Part shown: positions 15,145-25,900 of the stretch, piece by piece
Position numbering within the stretch: position 1 is the stretch's first letter
Layout of the letters: each line of letters opens with the position of its first letter
Source of the DNA: Fimbriimonadaceae bacterium
GTDB taxonomy: Bacteria; Armatimonadota; Fimbriimonadia; Fimbriimonadales; Fimbriimonadaceae
Direction: 5' to 3'
Assembly (NCBI GenBank): GCA_019694835.1
Contig: JAIBBE010000100.1
Span: forward strand, 1-38,890
DNA length: 38,890 nucleotides
Translations under genes and position numbers: made by a program
The notes under the pieces: model-generated
Databases searched by the model: none
What the model saw: only the letters and a program-made list of their open reading frames with translations
What the model was told of the DNA's origin: nothing

Positions 15145-17247
15145 TCAATCTTGTTGGTTTGCAATGAATTCGCGCAATGCCTGTAGAAAGGCAACGGCCC
15201 CACCTCGCCGAGGCAGGATCTGCCGCGATTTCGGTCGAATTTTATCAATCTCTGTCGTCGCCGCGTGTTTGGCATGCCAAGTATCCACTATGAAGTATTC
15301 GGCGGATGAAGCAAGATTCCGTAAGGCCGGCGTTCCATGGGTGTCCTTGTTATGGGTGAAAGACTTGAGATGGGTGAGCTCCTCAAGTCGCTGACGAAAC
15401 TTGGGCACCGCGGACTCGAGCAGTGTGTATAGCCCAAGACTTGCTGAGTCCAACGCCGACCACGGGTTGTCCTCGGTCTGCCCAGTAGGCAATTCCGGCC
15501 AAGGTGGCAGACCCAGCTCCTCCAGGAGCGACCGCATAGAGACGATCTGGCTGGGCTCCATGCGCTGGACGTATCTTGTCGCCAACCGAACAACAGCATG
15601 AGCAAAGTTCAAGCGATCCTCTGGCACTGGGGAGTTGTGGGATACGAACCCGTCAAGCACCTGCAGTGCCCAATCAATACTCGTCAACGACGCAATTCGC
15701 ACCCACAGATCGGAAGCAGTCGCTAGCAGAGACGTATACGTCGCTTGGTCTGGAGCCGAGTCGAGCACGGCCCAAGCTAGATCGTTGAATGCATTGCGCA
15801 CAGCCTCACTAGCATTGTCTTGAAAGGCAAGGGCAAACAGCACAGCGTCGACAAACTTCCGTTGGGACGGCTTACCGACGGCTGCAGCAGCCAAATCGCA
15901 AAGCAGATCCAGCGTTGCTCGAATCTGGTCTGAATTGGATCCATCTATAGCGTTAAGCAGGTCCTCCGCCAGTTGGTTGGAGACATCCTCAGAATCGGCG
16001 AGCGTCGGCCAACTTTGTGCACTTTGCCGCGCCGTGCTTGCTGCCGAAGCCCAGCGTTCCGAGGCTGCCACCCGCTTCATCCACTGGATCCAATCGTTGC
16101 ACGCATCGGAGACTAGAGTGTCTACGTGTGGGAGAAGTAACCTGACCGCGCGTGGTATCGGAACTCCGTTCGAGGCAAGCCGACGAACCGCGTCGAGCAC
16201 CGGAACCGCTAGCGCGGCGTCGTCCAATTCGAGAACCGCGTCTATTGCTAGACCGATGCCATGCTCGTTAGGGTCTGCGAGAAACAGGTCCACAACGGCT
16301 GAAAACTGCTGTCGGTCATAGAGACGACGTAACTCTTCAACTGGGTCGGCAACCGCCAAGTCAGCGACCGGGGATTGCCACCCAATCCCTTCAAGAAAGA
16401 GTCTCTCCTCATCACCTGCGGCGCATAGTTGCCGCTCTACGCGAGCTTGATCGCCATCCTGTTGGGCACTTAGGTAGGCCATTGCGAGGGCGCCACGACT
16501 GCGCGGAACATCGACCGACCCGAGGAGTGGGCCGTACCGACTTTGCAGATCGGACTCCCGGAACACCTGCACGGGCGGTCTCCCAGTCGGAGCTATGTGA
16601 GTGTGCCAGATGGCCTCAAGCATGAACTCCGACACGGTGCGCGGCCGGCGAGTCTTCTGAATCTCTTCGAAATACGGCAGCCCGACAAGGGCTTCCCAAC
16701 TACCTTGTCCTGCAAGAAGTTCCATTCGCAGGAACCTCATATTTTCTTGGCTGAGGGTTCCCAGCCGACGGAGTCCTTCGTAAGCGTTCTGCGCAGTAGC
16801 GAAGTCTTGCTGAGAAAGGGCCAGTCGCATATCCCGCAGTAGATCCGATTCGTCGAGTTTCGATTCCGGCGGGTCGCGATCTATGGATGCCCGGGTCGTC
16901 GTCATAGTCTCGATTGCATCAAGAAATGCCGCGTGCTTGTCGGGTCGCACGCTAATGGGTACCACGCGGTACTCATCGTCGCCTACCCTAAATGCTCCCG
17001 AACCACTGGTGAGCGAAGCGATCGCAGGTCCAACAAATGCGGCAATGACTTCCCGCGCCTGTCGCTCACCTTCGATATCATGCGCCAACAGGAGAAAGTC
17101 CGCATACCCCCGAAGGGGGACAACGACCCAGCTTCCGAGCAACGAGTTCCACAGAGGCTGTTGCGCTTCGACGAGACCGCGAACCTGCGCTGTGTCGGCC
17201 TTGAAGCGCGAGAGGTCTCCTACCATCTCATACAGTTCGGCGTTCAC
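15145..17247 (-). CDS. DpdD-like protein, Dpd restriction component
   Basis: Start set at GTG 17247, which overlaps the dpdK stop as GTGA (MNAELYEMVGDLSRFK; 700 aa). A TTG at 17274 is an alternative. The N-terminus (about 1-120) has a compact mixed fold including LGSWVVVPLRGYADF. The middle and C-terminus are mostly alpha-helical, repeat-like segments with no nucleotide-binding or metal motif seen. I assign DpdD because all other restriction genes (E, F, G, H, I, J, K) lie in the same operon in their known order and this large unlabelled member remains. Confidence is limited because no signature motif is known to me. DpdD is one of the genes implicated in restriction of unmodified DNA in Salmonella. 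Confidence 0.58.
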   Translation of the reverse strand: MNAELYEMVGDLSRFKADTAQVRGLVEAQQPLWNSLLGSWVVVPLRGYADFLLLAHDIEGERQAREVIAAFVGPAIASLTSGSGAFRVGDDEYRVVPISVRPDKHAAFLDAIETMTTTRASIDRDPPESKLDESDLLRDMRLALSQQDFATAQNAYEGLRRLGTLSQENMRFLRMELLAGQGSWEALVGLPYFEEIQKTRRPRTVSEFMLEAIWHTHIAPTGRPPVQVFRESDLQSRYGPLLGSVDVPRSRGALAMAYLSAQQDGDQARVERQLCAAGDEERLFLEGIGWQSPVADLAVADPVEELRRLYDRQQFSAVVDLFLADPNEHGIGLAIDAVLELDDAALAVPVLDAVRRLASNGVPIPRAVRLLLPHVDTLVSDACNDWIQWMKRVAASERWASAASTARQSAQSWPTLADSEDVSNQLAEDLLNAIDGSNSDQIRATLDLLCDLAAAAVGKPSQRKFVDAVLFALAFQDNASEAVRNAFNDLAWAVLDSAPDQATYTSLLATASDLWVRIASLTSIDWALQVLDGFVSHNSPVPEDRLNFAHAVVRLATRYVQRMEPSQIVSMRSLLEELGLPPWPELPTGQTEDNPWSALDSASLGLYTLLESAVPKFRQRLEELTHLKSFTHNKDTHGTPALRNLASSAEYFIVDTWHAKHAATTEIDKIRPKSRQILPRRGGAVAFLQALREFIANQQD

Positions 17248-17774
17248 AATCTTCCGCCGAAGCTCTCGAAGCAATCAATTCGCGCCTGCGCTACGTATGC
17301 CTGGTCGGTCTTAAGTTCGATATACTCTTCTCGAACGTCGATGCCGCCAATAGTCAGATTCATAGAACCGACCACCGCATAGTCGTCTGCCACAACCGAT
17401 TTCGTATGCAGCACATTCCCTTCATCAATACAAACCTTGATCCTGCTTCCCACGCGGTGGTCGGCGCCGAGTGCCTGTATCCGATTGATGAATGTCCGGT
17501 TATGCGGGTCTGGTGTAGTGCCGATGACGATGGTCGTTCCCCGTGTCGCGATGGTTACCAATACTTCGGCTAGCGTGGCGGGGCGATTGCCCCACGAGGA
17601 CAGTGGACCGAAGGTGCCCGCGGAGTTGTCGAGTATTGGAAGGTCCGTAATCCATGGAGATATCAACCAAATGCACTTGCTCGGGGCGCCCAACTCCGTA
17701 GCCATCAGAGCAGCGAGCAGGTCGCGGGCCTCGCCTGAGCTATGAGTCTGGGCCTTCCGAATCACGCGACTCAC
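17244..17774 (-). CDS. dpdK: DpdK: phospholipase D-like nuclease
   Basis: Start set at GTG 17774, overlapping the dpdJ stop as GTGA (176 aa); GTG 17783 is an alternative. A single HKD motif, HTKSVVADDYAVVGSMN, supplies His123, Lys125, Asp130 and the GSxN tail, as in small PLD-superfamily nucleases that dimerise to make one active site. The N-terminal part SKCIWLISPWITDLPILDNS is the typical strand preceding the site. It is the likely DNA-cutting subunit of the restriction complex. Neighbouring ORFs are tightly coupled on both sides. Confidence 0.85.
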   Translation of the reverse strand: MSRVIRKAQTHSSGEARDLLAALMATELGAPSKCIWLISPWITDLPILDNSAGTFGPLSSWGNRPATLAEVLVTIATRGTTIVIGTTPDPHNRTFINRIQALGADHRVGSRIKVCIDEGNVLHTKSVVADDYAVVGSMNLTIGGIDVREEYIELKTDQAYVAQARIDCFESFGGRL

Positions 17775-20700
17775 CGATACCACCCTTGCATTCGTAACCA
17801 GACCTGGGTTTCCGATTCAACATCCAATACAGCGACTACCGAAGGATGGACGAAGATGGTTCCGTCTTCGACCGGCGCCATCTGGAGGTCCAGGAGGGCG
17901 GATCTGACGAATTCGGGCGCTGAACTAAGAAAGACAAGTCGGACTTCACCTGCAGATAGGAGCGCAGCATGAACTGCTTCACGAGTCGCTGTATCCCACT
18001 CGTGCACTAGAATTCGCGCGGGTGCAAAGCTTGTTGTGAACCTAAGCGCCGGGAGGTTGAGTGGAGGTAGGTCGGCATAAGGGTTGGTAGCGCCGGTCGG
18101 TAGAACATCCGAGCCGGAGGGCCACAGAACGTTGGCTATTGCCCGGGATCGTCGTTGCTGCTCGACATCGTCCGGGAGTTGCAGGATACTGTCATAGTTC
18201 TTCTTGGCCGATAGCACCGCCGCAAGAACCCGAGAGTTCGGCGATACGCCGGATTTGAGCAATCGGCTTCGAAGATCGAGCCACTCACTAACCCCATCAA
18301 AAAGTCCCGGGTCGGCACCTGGGCCAAGTAGACGGGTGGCTATCGCCGTCTTCGCAAATCGTTGCACGACTACGCCCAGCTCAGCTAACCGCGCGTAAAA
18401 GCTCTCGAGTTGCCTCAACGCGGCGTCATGGCCCCCGGACCAGGCGTTGACAACCGCCTGTCGACGCTGGCTCAGTATCTCGTCCTGCTGAGCTATGACC
18501 GCGACCATATCATGGTCCATCGTCTCAAGGTCTGTCGGCGCTAAAGTTGTTGCGAGAGAATAGCTGACGAGATGTGGGGCCTCTCTGATAGCACGCATGC
18601 ACGATTCGATCGCTCCGATGCCCCCCGGCCCTGTCTCAGTGATCCATGCAAGGCAGTCGTCGTCAGCGTCCAGATCGACAACGAGGGAATCGTTATCGAC
18701 ACCTCGGGCGAGGCTGCTCATAGACCGGAGAAGCACTGTCGCCGCGGTCAAGGTGTACCGGCGCTTGTACCACGTGAGCCAATCTTCTGTCCGGCTATCC
18801 GCCTGCGCGAGCAGGATAGCGCCGCGAACAAATTGGGCAACTTCCTCAGAATAGGCGACGCCTTCATCACGGGCGGCAGCGCTCCCATCGTCGCCATCCT
18901 GGGATCCAAACGCTTCCCCAGGGTTTCCGCCGTTCCGCGCTTGTCCGAATAAGAATGCCGCGCGCTCAAGCTCTTGCGCGAGAGCCTCATCGCTAAGAGT
19001 TTCAATCTGAAACTCTCCCAGGGTGGCTCTCGACCAGACGACCTGCGTGGCCCACGCCAAAATCTGCCGCGCGAATCGGTCAACGCGCCGCGGCAAGAGA
19101 TCACTATGTGCGATATACCAATCCAGCCACGCCGTGCGCTCTGCTGCGCTCGGCTCGACCTCAGGCAACGGCACACTTACGTGCACTTCGAGGCCATCGA
19201 CCATGACTTCTTGCCCGATTGCGACTCGAGTTCGCTGGCTGTCGCAAAACTCCAGCTCGACTTCAAGCTTGTCTGGTTGAAAGACTGAACCTACTGCGCG
19301 TCGCGCGAAGCGGACCTGCCGGACCGCATTTCCCCGCGAATGGACATGGCATACAACCCGTTTAAAGACGCCGCGGACAGACTCGGGTAGGGCGAGATCG
19401 GTGCCCGAATCTTCAGATGAGAGGCAATTTTCCCAGATCGGTTCGACGCTGCTGTAGTCCTTGACTGGTGCGGGAACATTTTCTAACGCGACATGTGTGG
19501 GTGTCAGAAGAGGGAGGGTGGCCTCGCCTACGCGCACGGCGCCCTGGAGGGTAGCAGCATAGATTGACTGCACGTCGATGATCATCGGTCCTGCATCAAC
19601 GGTGTAAGTGATCGGAACCCAATGTCTCTTGCTGTCAGCCCGGACGCCGAAGTGTCTACTTACTCTGCCCGGCATGAAATCCCGAATGGTCCGGAGTACA
19701 GGCAGGAAAGCCGTGTCGATCAGTTCATCAGTATCTAATCCCGGGCCGCTGAAGGAGACGTCGGTGGCGAGCAAGTCATCGAAGAGGTTTCCCGGTGCGA
19801 AATCCCGAAGTGGTATCCGGCGAGTTACGGTTGGCGCCGCTGCGGATGGTTTCTCGAATTCCCATTTGTCTCTGAGACGTCGGACCAGCGTGGGAACAAC
19901 CGCTAGCAATAGCGGACGCGGTCCGTCCCAGAGCAAGCAATCGACGGCCGATAAGCCGCGGGCGTCATTCGTAAGTCCAAGCGCTTGTCTAATATAGCGT
20001 CGCAGGCGATTCCGGGCCGGCCCGGGCACCAACAGGCTCTCCAAGACCTGTCGGGCATGCTTCTGCCTTGTTTCGATTTCTACTCGCTTCGCTTTCGACT
20101 CGGGTTCGAGCACGTCCGCCGGCCCAGTCATGTCCGACCAGACGTTGTTTGCCTTCGCATAGTCTTCGACCTCACGGCTTAGCCATTCCAGCAAGACGTA
20201 TACGCACTGGACACGTTGGACGTATCGATTGTTAAGCGGTAATGACTTCGGTGGCAGCTCCGGATCAAATAACGTCTCGTACGCGTCCCATGCCGCTCTA
20301 TCGCGCCCCCAATCACTCAGCACTACAACAGTCCAGGGACGGGTCTTAGGATTCCGCCCTGCACGACCCTTGCGCTGAAGAAAGCTTGCCGCGCTATGGG
20401 GGGCCTTGTGCTGAATAACGGCCCCTACAGTGTCGTCGTCAAATCCCACTTCCAATGTCGACGTAGCGATAATCAATTCCGCCCGCTCGTTGACACCGCG
20501 GTCTTGCGAGGAGGTGCGGCCGATGTTGAGTTGCTGGTCGATGTCGAGACCATGCCCAAGTAACTCTGGCAGCCACCACCACTGGCCAAGCGGGTCTCTT
20601 GAATCGGGCGATTCGCGAAGGGGCGGTCTCATGCGGTCTTGCGTCTCTGACCGCAGATGGGCAAGCGACAGTACTGGTCGGTTCTTCGCCCGGCCGGGAT

Positions 20701-22219
20701 ACGCCCACCCTTCGGCGTCCATGATGTCCCAATAGAGCCGGTTGGTTACGTCCAACTTGTCAGTAAACGCGAAGACCTTGCTACCACTGACTCCAGCAGA
20801 TGTCAGTGGTGGTGCAAATATGTCAGGCTCCAAAGCGTCCAGGCACCGCGTCAGCACCATTGCCGTCTGGATGGTTGTCGACAGCGTCCCCGCCCCCGAT
20901 GCCGGGTCGTGTCGCACAGCGAGTAAGTACTCGGCGCCCGATTCTTTCATCTGCGATGTATCTGGAGTAACGACTTCGACCTGGTTCAATGGAACATTCA
21001 CACACTGGGAGAGGAAGTCACCGGCATTCCGGAGTGTCGCGGACAAAGCGACCCACAGTGGTTGGCGACCGAGGGCGTGTCGCAGCCGCCGGAACAGATA
21101 CGCGTTTTGTGCGCCCGTTGTACCTTCGTAAATGTGCAACTCGTCGAGGAGGACGACTTTGAGGCTAGCTGGTTTGATCCCAAAGGCTCGCAAGTTCGCT
21201 GGATAAGCCAGCTGGCGGTTTAGCGATTCTGTCGTCGACAGCATAATGTCTGGCGGCGACTTTTTCGCAGAGGATCGAGTTAATCGTAAGAAGCGTTCAT
21301 CGACGTCCTTACCGCAAGAAACGCAAACGAGTCGTTCACGACTCGCCAGCAGATCTTTTTCAATCCATGCCATTCTACCTTTGCAATCGTCAACCGGGCA
21401 GAGTAAGAAAGGACAAATGTACGCATGAGAATTGTTAATTGAGATCTTTCGCCAAGCGGTCATAGCCGCCTTGGCATTATATGGGGTTAATGAAAACCAA
21501 GTGGCAGCGGAAAGGGGCCGACTCGACGAGTTCTGAACCCACAAACTCTGAGCGGACGCCACTAACGTCCGGAACTGATCTTTCAACAGCTCGTTGCGCG
21601 GATAAATTGCCAGAGCTACGACACCGTTACCTGGATTATCGTTTACCGCAGCTGCTATATAACCGAGTACCGGTAGGTAGAAAGCCAAGGTCTTGCCACT
21701 ACCTGTACCAGCGCTAATCATGATCGCGCGTGACGGCCCTCCGCTCAGCCCCTCAAGGATCTTTATGGCAGCTTCCACTTGAAATTCAGACACCGTTTCC
21801 GGCAAGAGTGCCTCGATCGCCGTCGAAGTCGCCTGCTTCGCGAATCCTGAAATCCGCTCGCGCGCTTCTTCGCGGGTGACGCTACGCCGAGGTCTCCTCC
21901 GCGGCCGATGAAGAAATCGGTAGTCGAGGATGATCGCACGACCGTCGGTTACGGGCCTTGAAGCAAACGATTGGCGAAGGGTGGAGATCAACCGGATCGT
22001 CTCTGCACAGCGACTTCTGTAGCCCCCTGTCGGGGTAGCGACCAGTAAGCCTGCCTGAAGCAGTTCTTCTACAAGTTCCGCGCCACCAGAGTACGAACCC
22101 GCGAGGTTCTTCACCTCGTCGAGGGTCCATTGTCCCGCAGTCGCCCCCCACGCCAATAGTCGGGATTCCTCTAATTCAAAGGAAGTCAACAGTTCTAGTG
22201 CTTCCGGCGAAGGAGTCAT
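17771..22219 (-). CDS. dpdJ: DpdJ: large DEAD/DEAH-like helicase
   Basis: Start set at ATG 22219 (MTPSPEALELLTSFELEESR), overlapping the dpdI stop as ATGA; the frame to 22279 is rejected. 1482 residues. From the chosen start: motif I SAGTGSGKT (169-177), motif II DELHIY (near 360), motif III LSATL (near 395), motif V ATSTLEVGFDDD and motif VI QRKGRAGR (near 610). A zinc-ribbon-like insertion (CPFLLCPVDDC then CVSCG) sits between motifs I and II. The second half (about 700-1482) is long and has no catalytic motif I recognise. It acts as the DNA-remodelling subunit of Dpd restriction. Confidence 0.85.
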   Translation of the reverse strand: MTPSPEALELLTSFELEESRLLAWGATAGQWTLDEVKNLAGSYSGGAELVEELLQAGLLVATPTGGYRSRCAETIRLISTLRQSFASRPVTDGRAIILDYRFLHRPRRRPRRSVTREEARERISGFAKQATSTAIEALLPETVSEFQVEAAIKILEGLSGGPSRAIMISAGTGSGKTLAFYLPVLGYIAAAVNDNPGNGVVALAIYPRNELLKDQFRTLVASAQSLWVQNSSSRPLSAATWFSLTPYNAKAAMTAWRKISINNSHAYICPFLLCPVDDCKGRMAWIEKDLLASRERLVCVSCGKDVDERFLRLTRSSAKKSPPDIMLSTTESLNRQLAYPANLRAFGIKPASLKVVLLDELHIYEGTTGAQNAYLFRRLRHALGRQPLWVALSATLRNAGDFLSQCVNVPLNQVEVVTPDTSQMKESGAEYLLAVRHDPASGAGTLSTTIQTAMVLTRCLDALEPDIFAPPLTSAGVSGSKVFAFTDKLDVTNRLYWDIMDAEGWAYPGRAKNRPVLSLAHLRSETQDRMRPPLRESPDSRDPLGQWWWLPELLGHGLDIDQQLNIGRTSSQDRGVNERAELIIATSTLEVGFDDDTVGAVIQHKAPHSAASFLQRKGRAGRNPKTRPWTVVVLSDWGRDRAAWDAYETLFDPELPPKSLPLNNRYVQRVQCVYVLLEWLSREVEDYAKANNVWSDMTGPADVLEPESKAKRVEIETRQKHARQVLESLLVPGPARNRLRRYIRQALGLTNDARGLSAVDCLLWDGPRPLLLAVVPTLVRRLRDKWEFEKPSAAAPTVTRRIPLRDFAPGNLFDDLLATDVSFSGPGLDTDELIDTAFLPVLRTIRDFMPGRVSRHFGVRADSKRHWVPITYTVDAGPMIIDVQSIYAATLQGAVRVGEATLPLLTPTHVALENVPAPVKDYSSVEPIWENCLSSEDSGTDLALPESVRGVFKRVVCHVHSRGNAVRQVRFARRAVGSVFQPDKLEVELEFCDSQRTRVAIGQEVMVDGLEVHVSVPLPEVEPSAAERTAWLDWYIAHSDLLPRRVDRFARQILAWATQVVWSRATLGEFQIETLSDEALAQELERAAFLFGQARNGGNPGEAFGSQDGDDGSAAARDEGVAYSEEVAQFVRGAILLAQADSRTEDWLTWYKRRYTLTAATVLLRSMSSLARGVDNDSLVVDLDADDDCLAWITETGPGGIGAIESCMRAIREAPHLVSYSLATTLAPTDLETMDHDMVAVIAQQDEILSQRRQAVVNAWSGGHDAALRQLESFYARLAELGVVVQRFAKTAIATRLLGPGADPGLFDGVSEWLDLRSRLLKSGVSPNSRVLAAVLSAKKNYDSILQLPDDVEQQRRSRAIANVLWPSGSDVLPTGATNPYADLPPLNLPALRFTTSFAPARILVHEWDTATREAVHAALLSAGEVRLVFLSSAPEFVRSALLDLQMAPVEDGTIFVHPSVVAVLDVESETQVWLRMQGWYR

Positions 22220-22917
22220 GCGCTGCTCTGACCGAGTCGGATACGAAGTAGTTGATCGGCGCCAGTATGCTGTAGCCACTCGGAGACGCTGGCATTCATC
22301 TGGTCAAGTGTCGCCCCAGTGCGAGAACACGCAAGCAGGAACTGGCGAACGTCCTCGTTGCCGAATGCCTGGGAAAATGCTTGCTCTAGCTCAACTGCAA
22401 CGGAGGCTAAGTCGGACTCGGAAGACTCCGCGGGAATGCTCTTAGCCAGGTCGAGCAAGGGCTTCCGCAATTTCTCCAATAGCTTTCGCTGCGACTCCTG
22501 TCCGGGCAGGGCCGCCATCAGCCTGATCAGGGCATCTATATCCTCTATACGGCCGACTGTGGCCTCCACATATTCCTTCCAATTCCGCTCAACTTCAGTC
22601 CTAAGTTCAGCAACATATTTGGGAAGTGACTGTTGCAGTAGATTAACGTCCCTTCGCAACGCACCCTTACTCACGACCGCTTCGAGGGCTGTTCGCACGA
22701 CTGCGCCACTCTGCTGCAGTGGTCGGTCGGCCAACCAACCTCGCCTGAGTCCGATGCCGACGGCCGTTGACACCTCCGCCAACATGGGAAGCTCTGAGCT
22801 CAGCAATTCATTTGCAGCCAAGGCAGATTCGCTCTTCTCCAGCGCTTGCCTCGATTCCACTGCAGCGTCGACGGTCTCCCTTGCAGTGCTGATCCATTCT
22901 GGCACTTCAACCCTCAC
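22216..22917 (-). CDS. DpdI-like helical protein
   Basis: 233 residues, GTG 22917 two bases after the dpdH stop. The sequence is almost wholly alpha-helical with charged heptad-like stretches (LLQQSLPKYVAELRTEVERN, LRKPLLDLAKSIPAE), and no enzymatic motif. The assignment to DpdI comes from its place between dpdH and dpdJ and from the conserved order. In Salmonella dpdI is needed for the restriction phenotype; here a structural or adaptor role is likely. Confidence 0.65.
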   Translation of the reverse strand: MRVEVPEWISTARETVDAAVESRQALEKSESALAANELLSSELPMLAEVSTAVGIGLRRGWLADRPLQQSGAVVRTALEAVVSKGALRRDVNLLQQSLPKYVAELRTEVERNWKEYVEATVGRIEDIDALIRLMAALPGQESQRKLLEKLRKPLLDLAKSIPAESSESDLASVAVELEQAFSQAFGNEDVRQFLLACSRTGATLDQMNASVSEWLQHTGADQLLRIRLGQSSA

Positions 22918-22919
22918 GT

Positions 22920-25900
22920 CTACGCTCCTACATTGAGGTTGATGAAAGTGAGTGCCCTGGTCCCAAGCTCGGTGATGCGCTGACTCAGTTCGTGCCCTAG
23001 CTCACCGCCGCCCGCCAAGTTGTACCTGGCAAAACTTGCAGTCTGATCCACCGCGTCTCGGATGACCGCAAGATCCCGGCTAAGTTCGAAGACGCCCCGC
23101 GCCCAGGGTTGGATCACAACTGCGCCAGAAGGGTCGCACGGATCCAACTCGCGAGCCGCGAGTCGGGCGTCCCAGCAATTCACGTTGCTGAGCGCGCGAC
23201 TGACAGCACGATCGAACCTCCCGTAGCCGTCTGCTGGCCGAAAAAGTGTGCTGTTCTTCGCTCGGTCTGCGACCTCTCTTGCCGCGTTAAGTGCGGCTTC
23301 GAGTGGAGCGCCGGCCAAGAATGCCTCGATTTGGGATTCCGCGCTGGCCAACAACTCCGCCTGGTTCGCTGCGGCCGCTTCAATTGCTGCTAGAAGCGTA
23401 TGCGCGGATAATCGCAGTTGGCTGAATGATTCGGCCGTTTCGCCAATCTCCTTGAGGAACTGAGCAGGCGAGGTCAATGCCGCACCAGTTGCTTCTTCCC
23501 TCTGAACCGTATCGATCAGTTGTGGCTGGTTCGAATCACCCTGACGAACCGCATAGAGATCAGCCAGCCAATTTCCTGCTCTGACTTGCGATAGTGCCGA
23601 TCTTGCAGCGGCTTCGACTTCGGTCCATTTCCCGATCGGCGGCAGCGTCCGGTCGGAACTACTCCCAGCGTCGAGGCACAGGCGGGCGACAGCGTCGAGT
23701 CCCAGGACCTGATCCCTGACACGCGAGCCAGCACGACGCGCCAGCATCTCGGACCTCACTTCGTCGGCACATGCGCTTAAGTATTGCTCAAGGTGCCGAC
23801 GCAATTCAGCTGGTTTGTACCCACCCGGCCATCGGAATTTACCCTTTGTTTGGTCCCAGTGTCCGTGCGACTGGTACCAAAGAAGGGCGACAAGGATAGC
23901 CACGGTACGCTGGTTCGGCTTGAGTTCGAATCGTAGGCGCTTATCTCCTGGCTCCGCTCCGTACCCCGCTCCAGGAAAGACAAACGATGCGGTGACAATG
24001 ACAGAACTCAGAAGCTCTTTGCCTGCCCCGTGAGTCTGGTTTACGAATTCTTGATCGGATTCAACGCGCTCAACAACGGCACTGTAGAGCCATGGGCGTA
24101 GCTGTTTGATCGCGGCTTCTGTGAGACCCTCGGGGTTTTGGCTCCATGCATTGATTTCCCGCAGCAACGGCAGGGGTGGCAGCTTGTCAGCATCCGTGAG
24201 TGTGACGTCTGCCGAATCTTCTGCGTTGGCATGTCCTTGGTCGCGGTCGTCGGTCGGAGGCCCTCCTAACTGCGCGCCATCGGTCGGCAGATCGAAAGCT
24301 TCCAATAGGTCTGGATCGCGTAGGACTTTGCCGTCGCCCCATACAACATTAGTACGGAGCAGTCGATCGCCCGTGTCGCCCGCAACGCCTCTGCGAAGTT
24401 CTTCCAGTCCCTCGTCGAACTCGAAGTCAAAGAGGTCTTCCACGCGCTTATCCGGGTAGCTTCCAGCCTGGATGTGGGGCCGAGCTTCTACGAGAACTTC
24501 TTCAAGCGCTGATTTCAGCAATCGACCGGGATTGGCAGCAGCCGTGCCAAGTTTCCTCACGAGGCGCTCGAGCGAAGCTTCGTTGAATGGATAGGTCCCG
24601 ACATCGCCGATCGACTCAACCGCAGCGCGCCCGAAGCCGCGGTGACATTCGGAGAGAAATTCACATTCTTTGCCGTCGTTGCGGGTCATGCAGGCGTTGG
24701 CTATCCATGAGCCGTCCTGCTGCGCAGTGGCTTCGGCTGAATCCCAAGCTTCCAACGTGCGAGTCTTGCCGAGGCGGACCAGGTTTAGATAACGCGCTAG
24801 GAACCTTTTGATTGGCTGCAGTTGGGAAACACTGGCAGCCACCTCTTGAATGGGAAGAACTTCATAGCGGTGTCGCACTCGACGCTGGACGGCCTCTGGT
24901 ACCCGTTCCTCCCACTTCGCATTGGTGATAGCGAACACGGCGCGTAGGGGTGCATGCTCCTCGTCTGGTTGAATCAGGAATTGATTGAAGAGAGCACCGT
25001 CAATCAACCCAAACTGGGCAAGATCTTCGAAGAGCAGAACAAGTTCTTCTTTCCTCTCCTTCAAGCGAAGCCGCGATTCGCTGAACAGACTCTCCAACGT
25101 CTCACCCCCGGAGGAAGCGGTCAACCCTACAAACGTCGGCAGCGCCTGCTCCAAGGCTTCTTGTAAGAGCCTCAATGCGACATCTGGTTCGTATTTAATG
25201 GAGCTCACAAACCGACGCACCATGAGGTCTCTTGTAGTGCCGGGCGGATTGAGATCCTCAGGCTCAAATTTCGTGACCGCACTGTCTCCGCCTTGCACCC
25301 GGCCGACAATCGAGGCAGCAACGTTGCGAAGTGTGCCGCCTTCGCGCTCCAGATGATCCCTGAAGTAAGGCGCCGTGAGCACATCTGCAAAGCCGTTTCG
25401 CCGGCGGCATTCCTCCGAATCGTACGTGCCGAGGAGACGATCGCGTTGCTCCCGCCGAGCTCTCGCATCGTCCGACTCATTTGGAGCACCGTTCGACGGG
25501 GCCGGAAACCGCCATCGCAATTCATCTGCCATCGCACTCGTGAGCCGGCTCGCTGCCTCCGCCTCGGTGAGACCGCCTATCGCATGCTCGACCCGCTCAT
25601 ACATGTCGGCGCCTAGCCGCCCTGGCAGTCCATCGGCGAACGACTTCAGCAGGTCTTTTAGATTACTGACTTCGCGCGGGACATAGAGTAGGTGGATAGG
25701 CTGTTTGGTCCTGCGAAGATGGGCGTTGATCCAACGCACGATGTGGCTCTTGCCAGTTCCGGGCGCGCCGACCACGGCAATGATGGAGTTGCTTTGGTGC
25801 GAACCAATGTCGGCCAGAAGTGAGTCGAAGATCTGTTCTTCTCCGCCGGCGGCAGTCGATGTGGACGGGCCCTCCCAATGCTCTACACGAGCAGGCGTGT

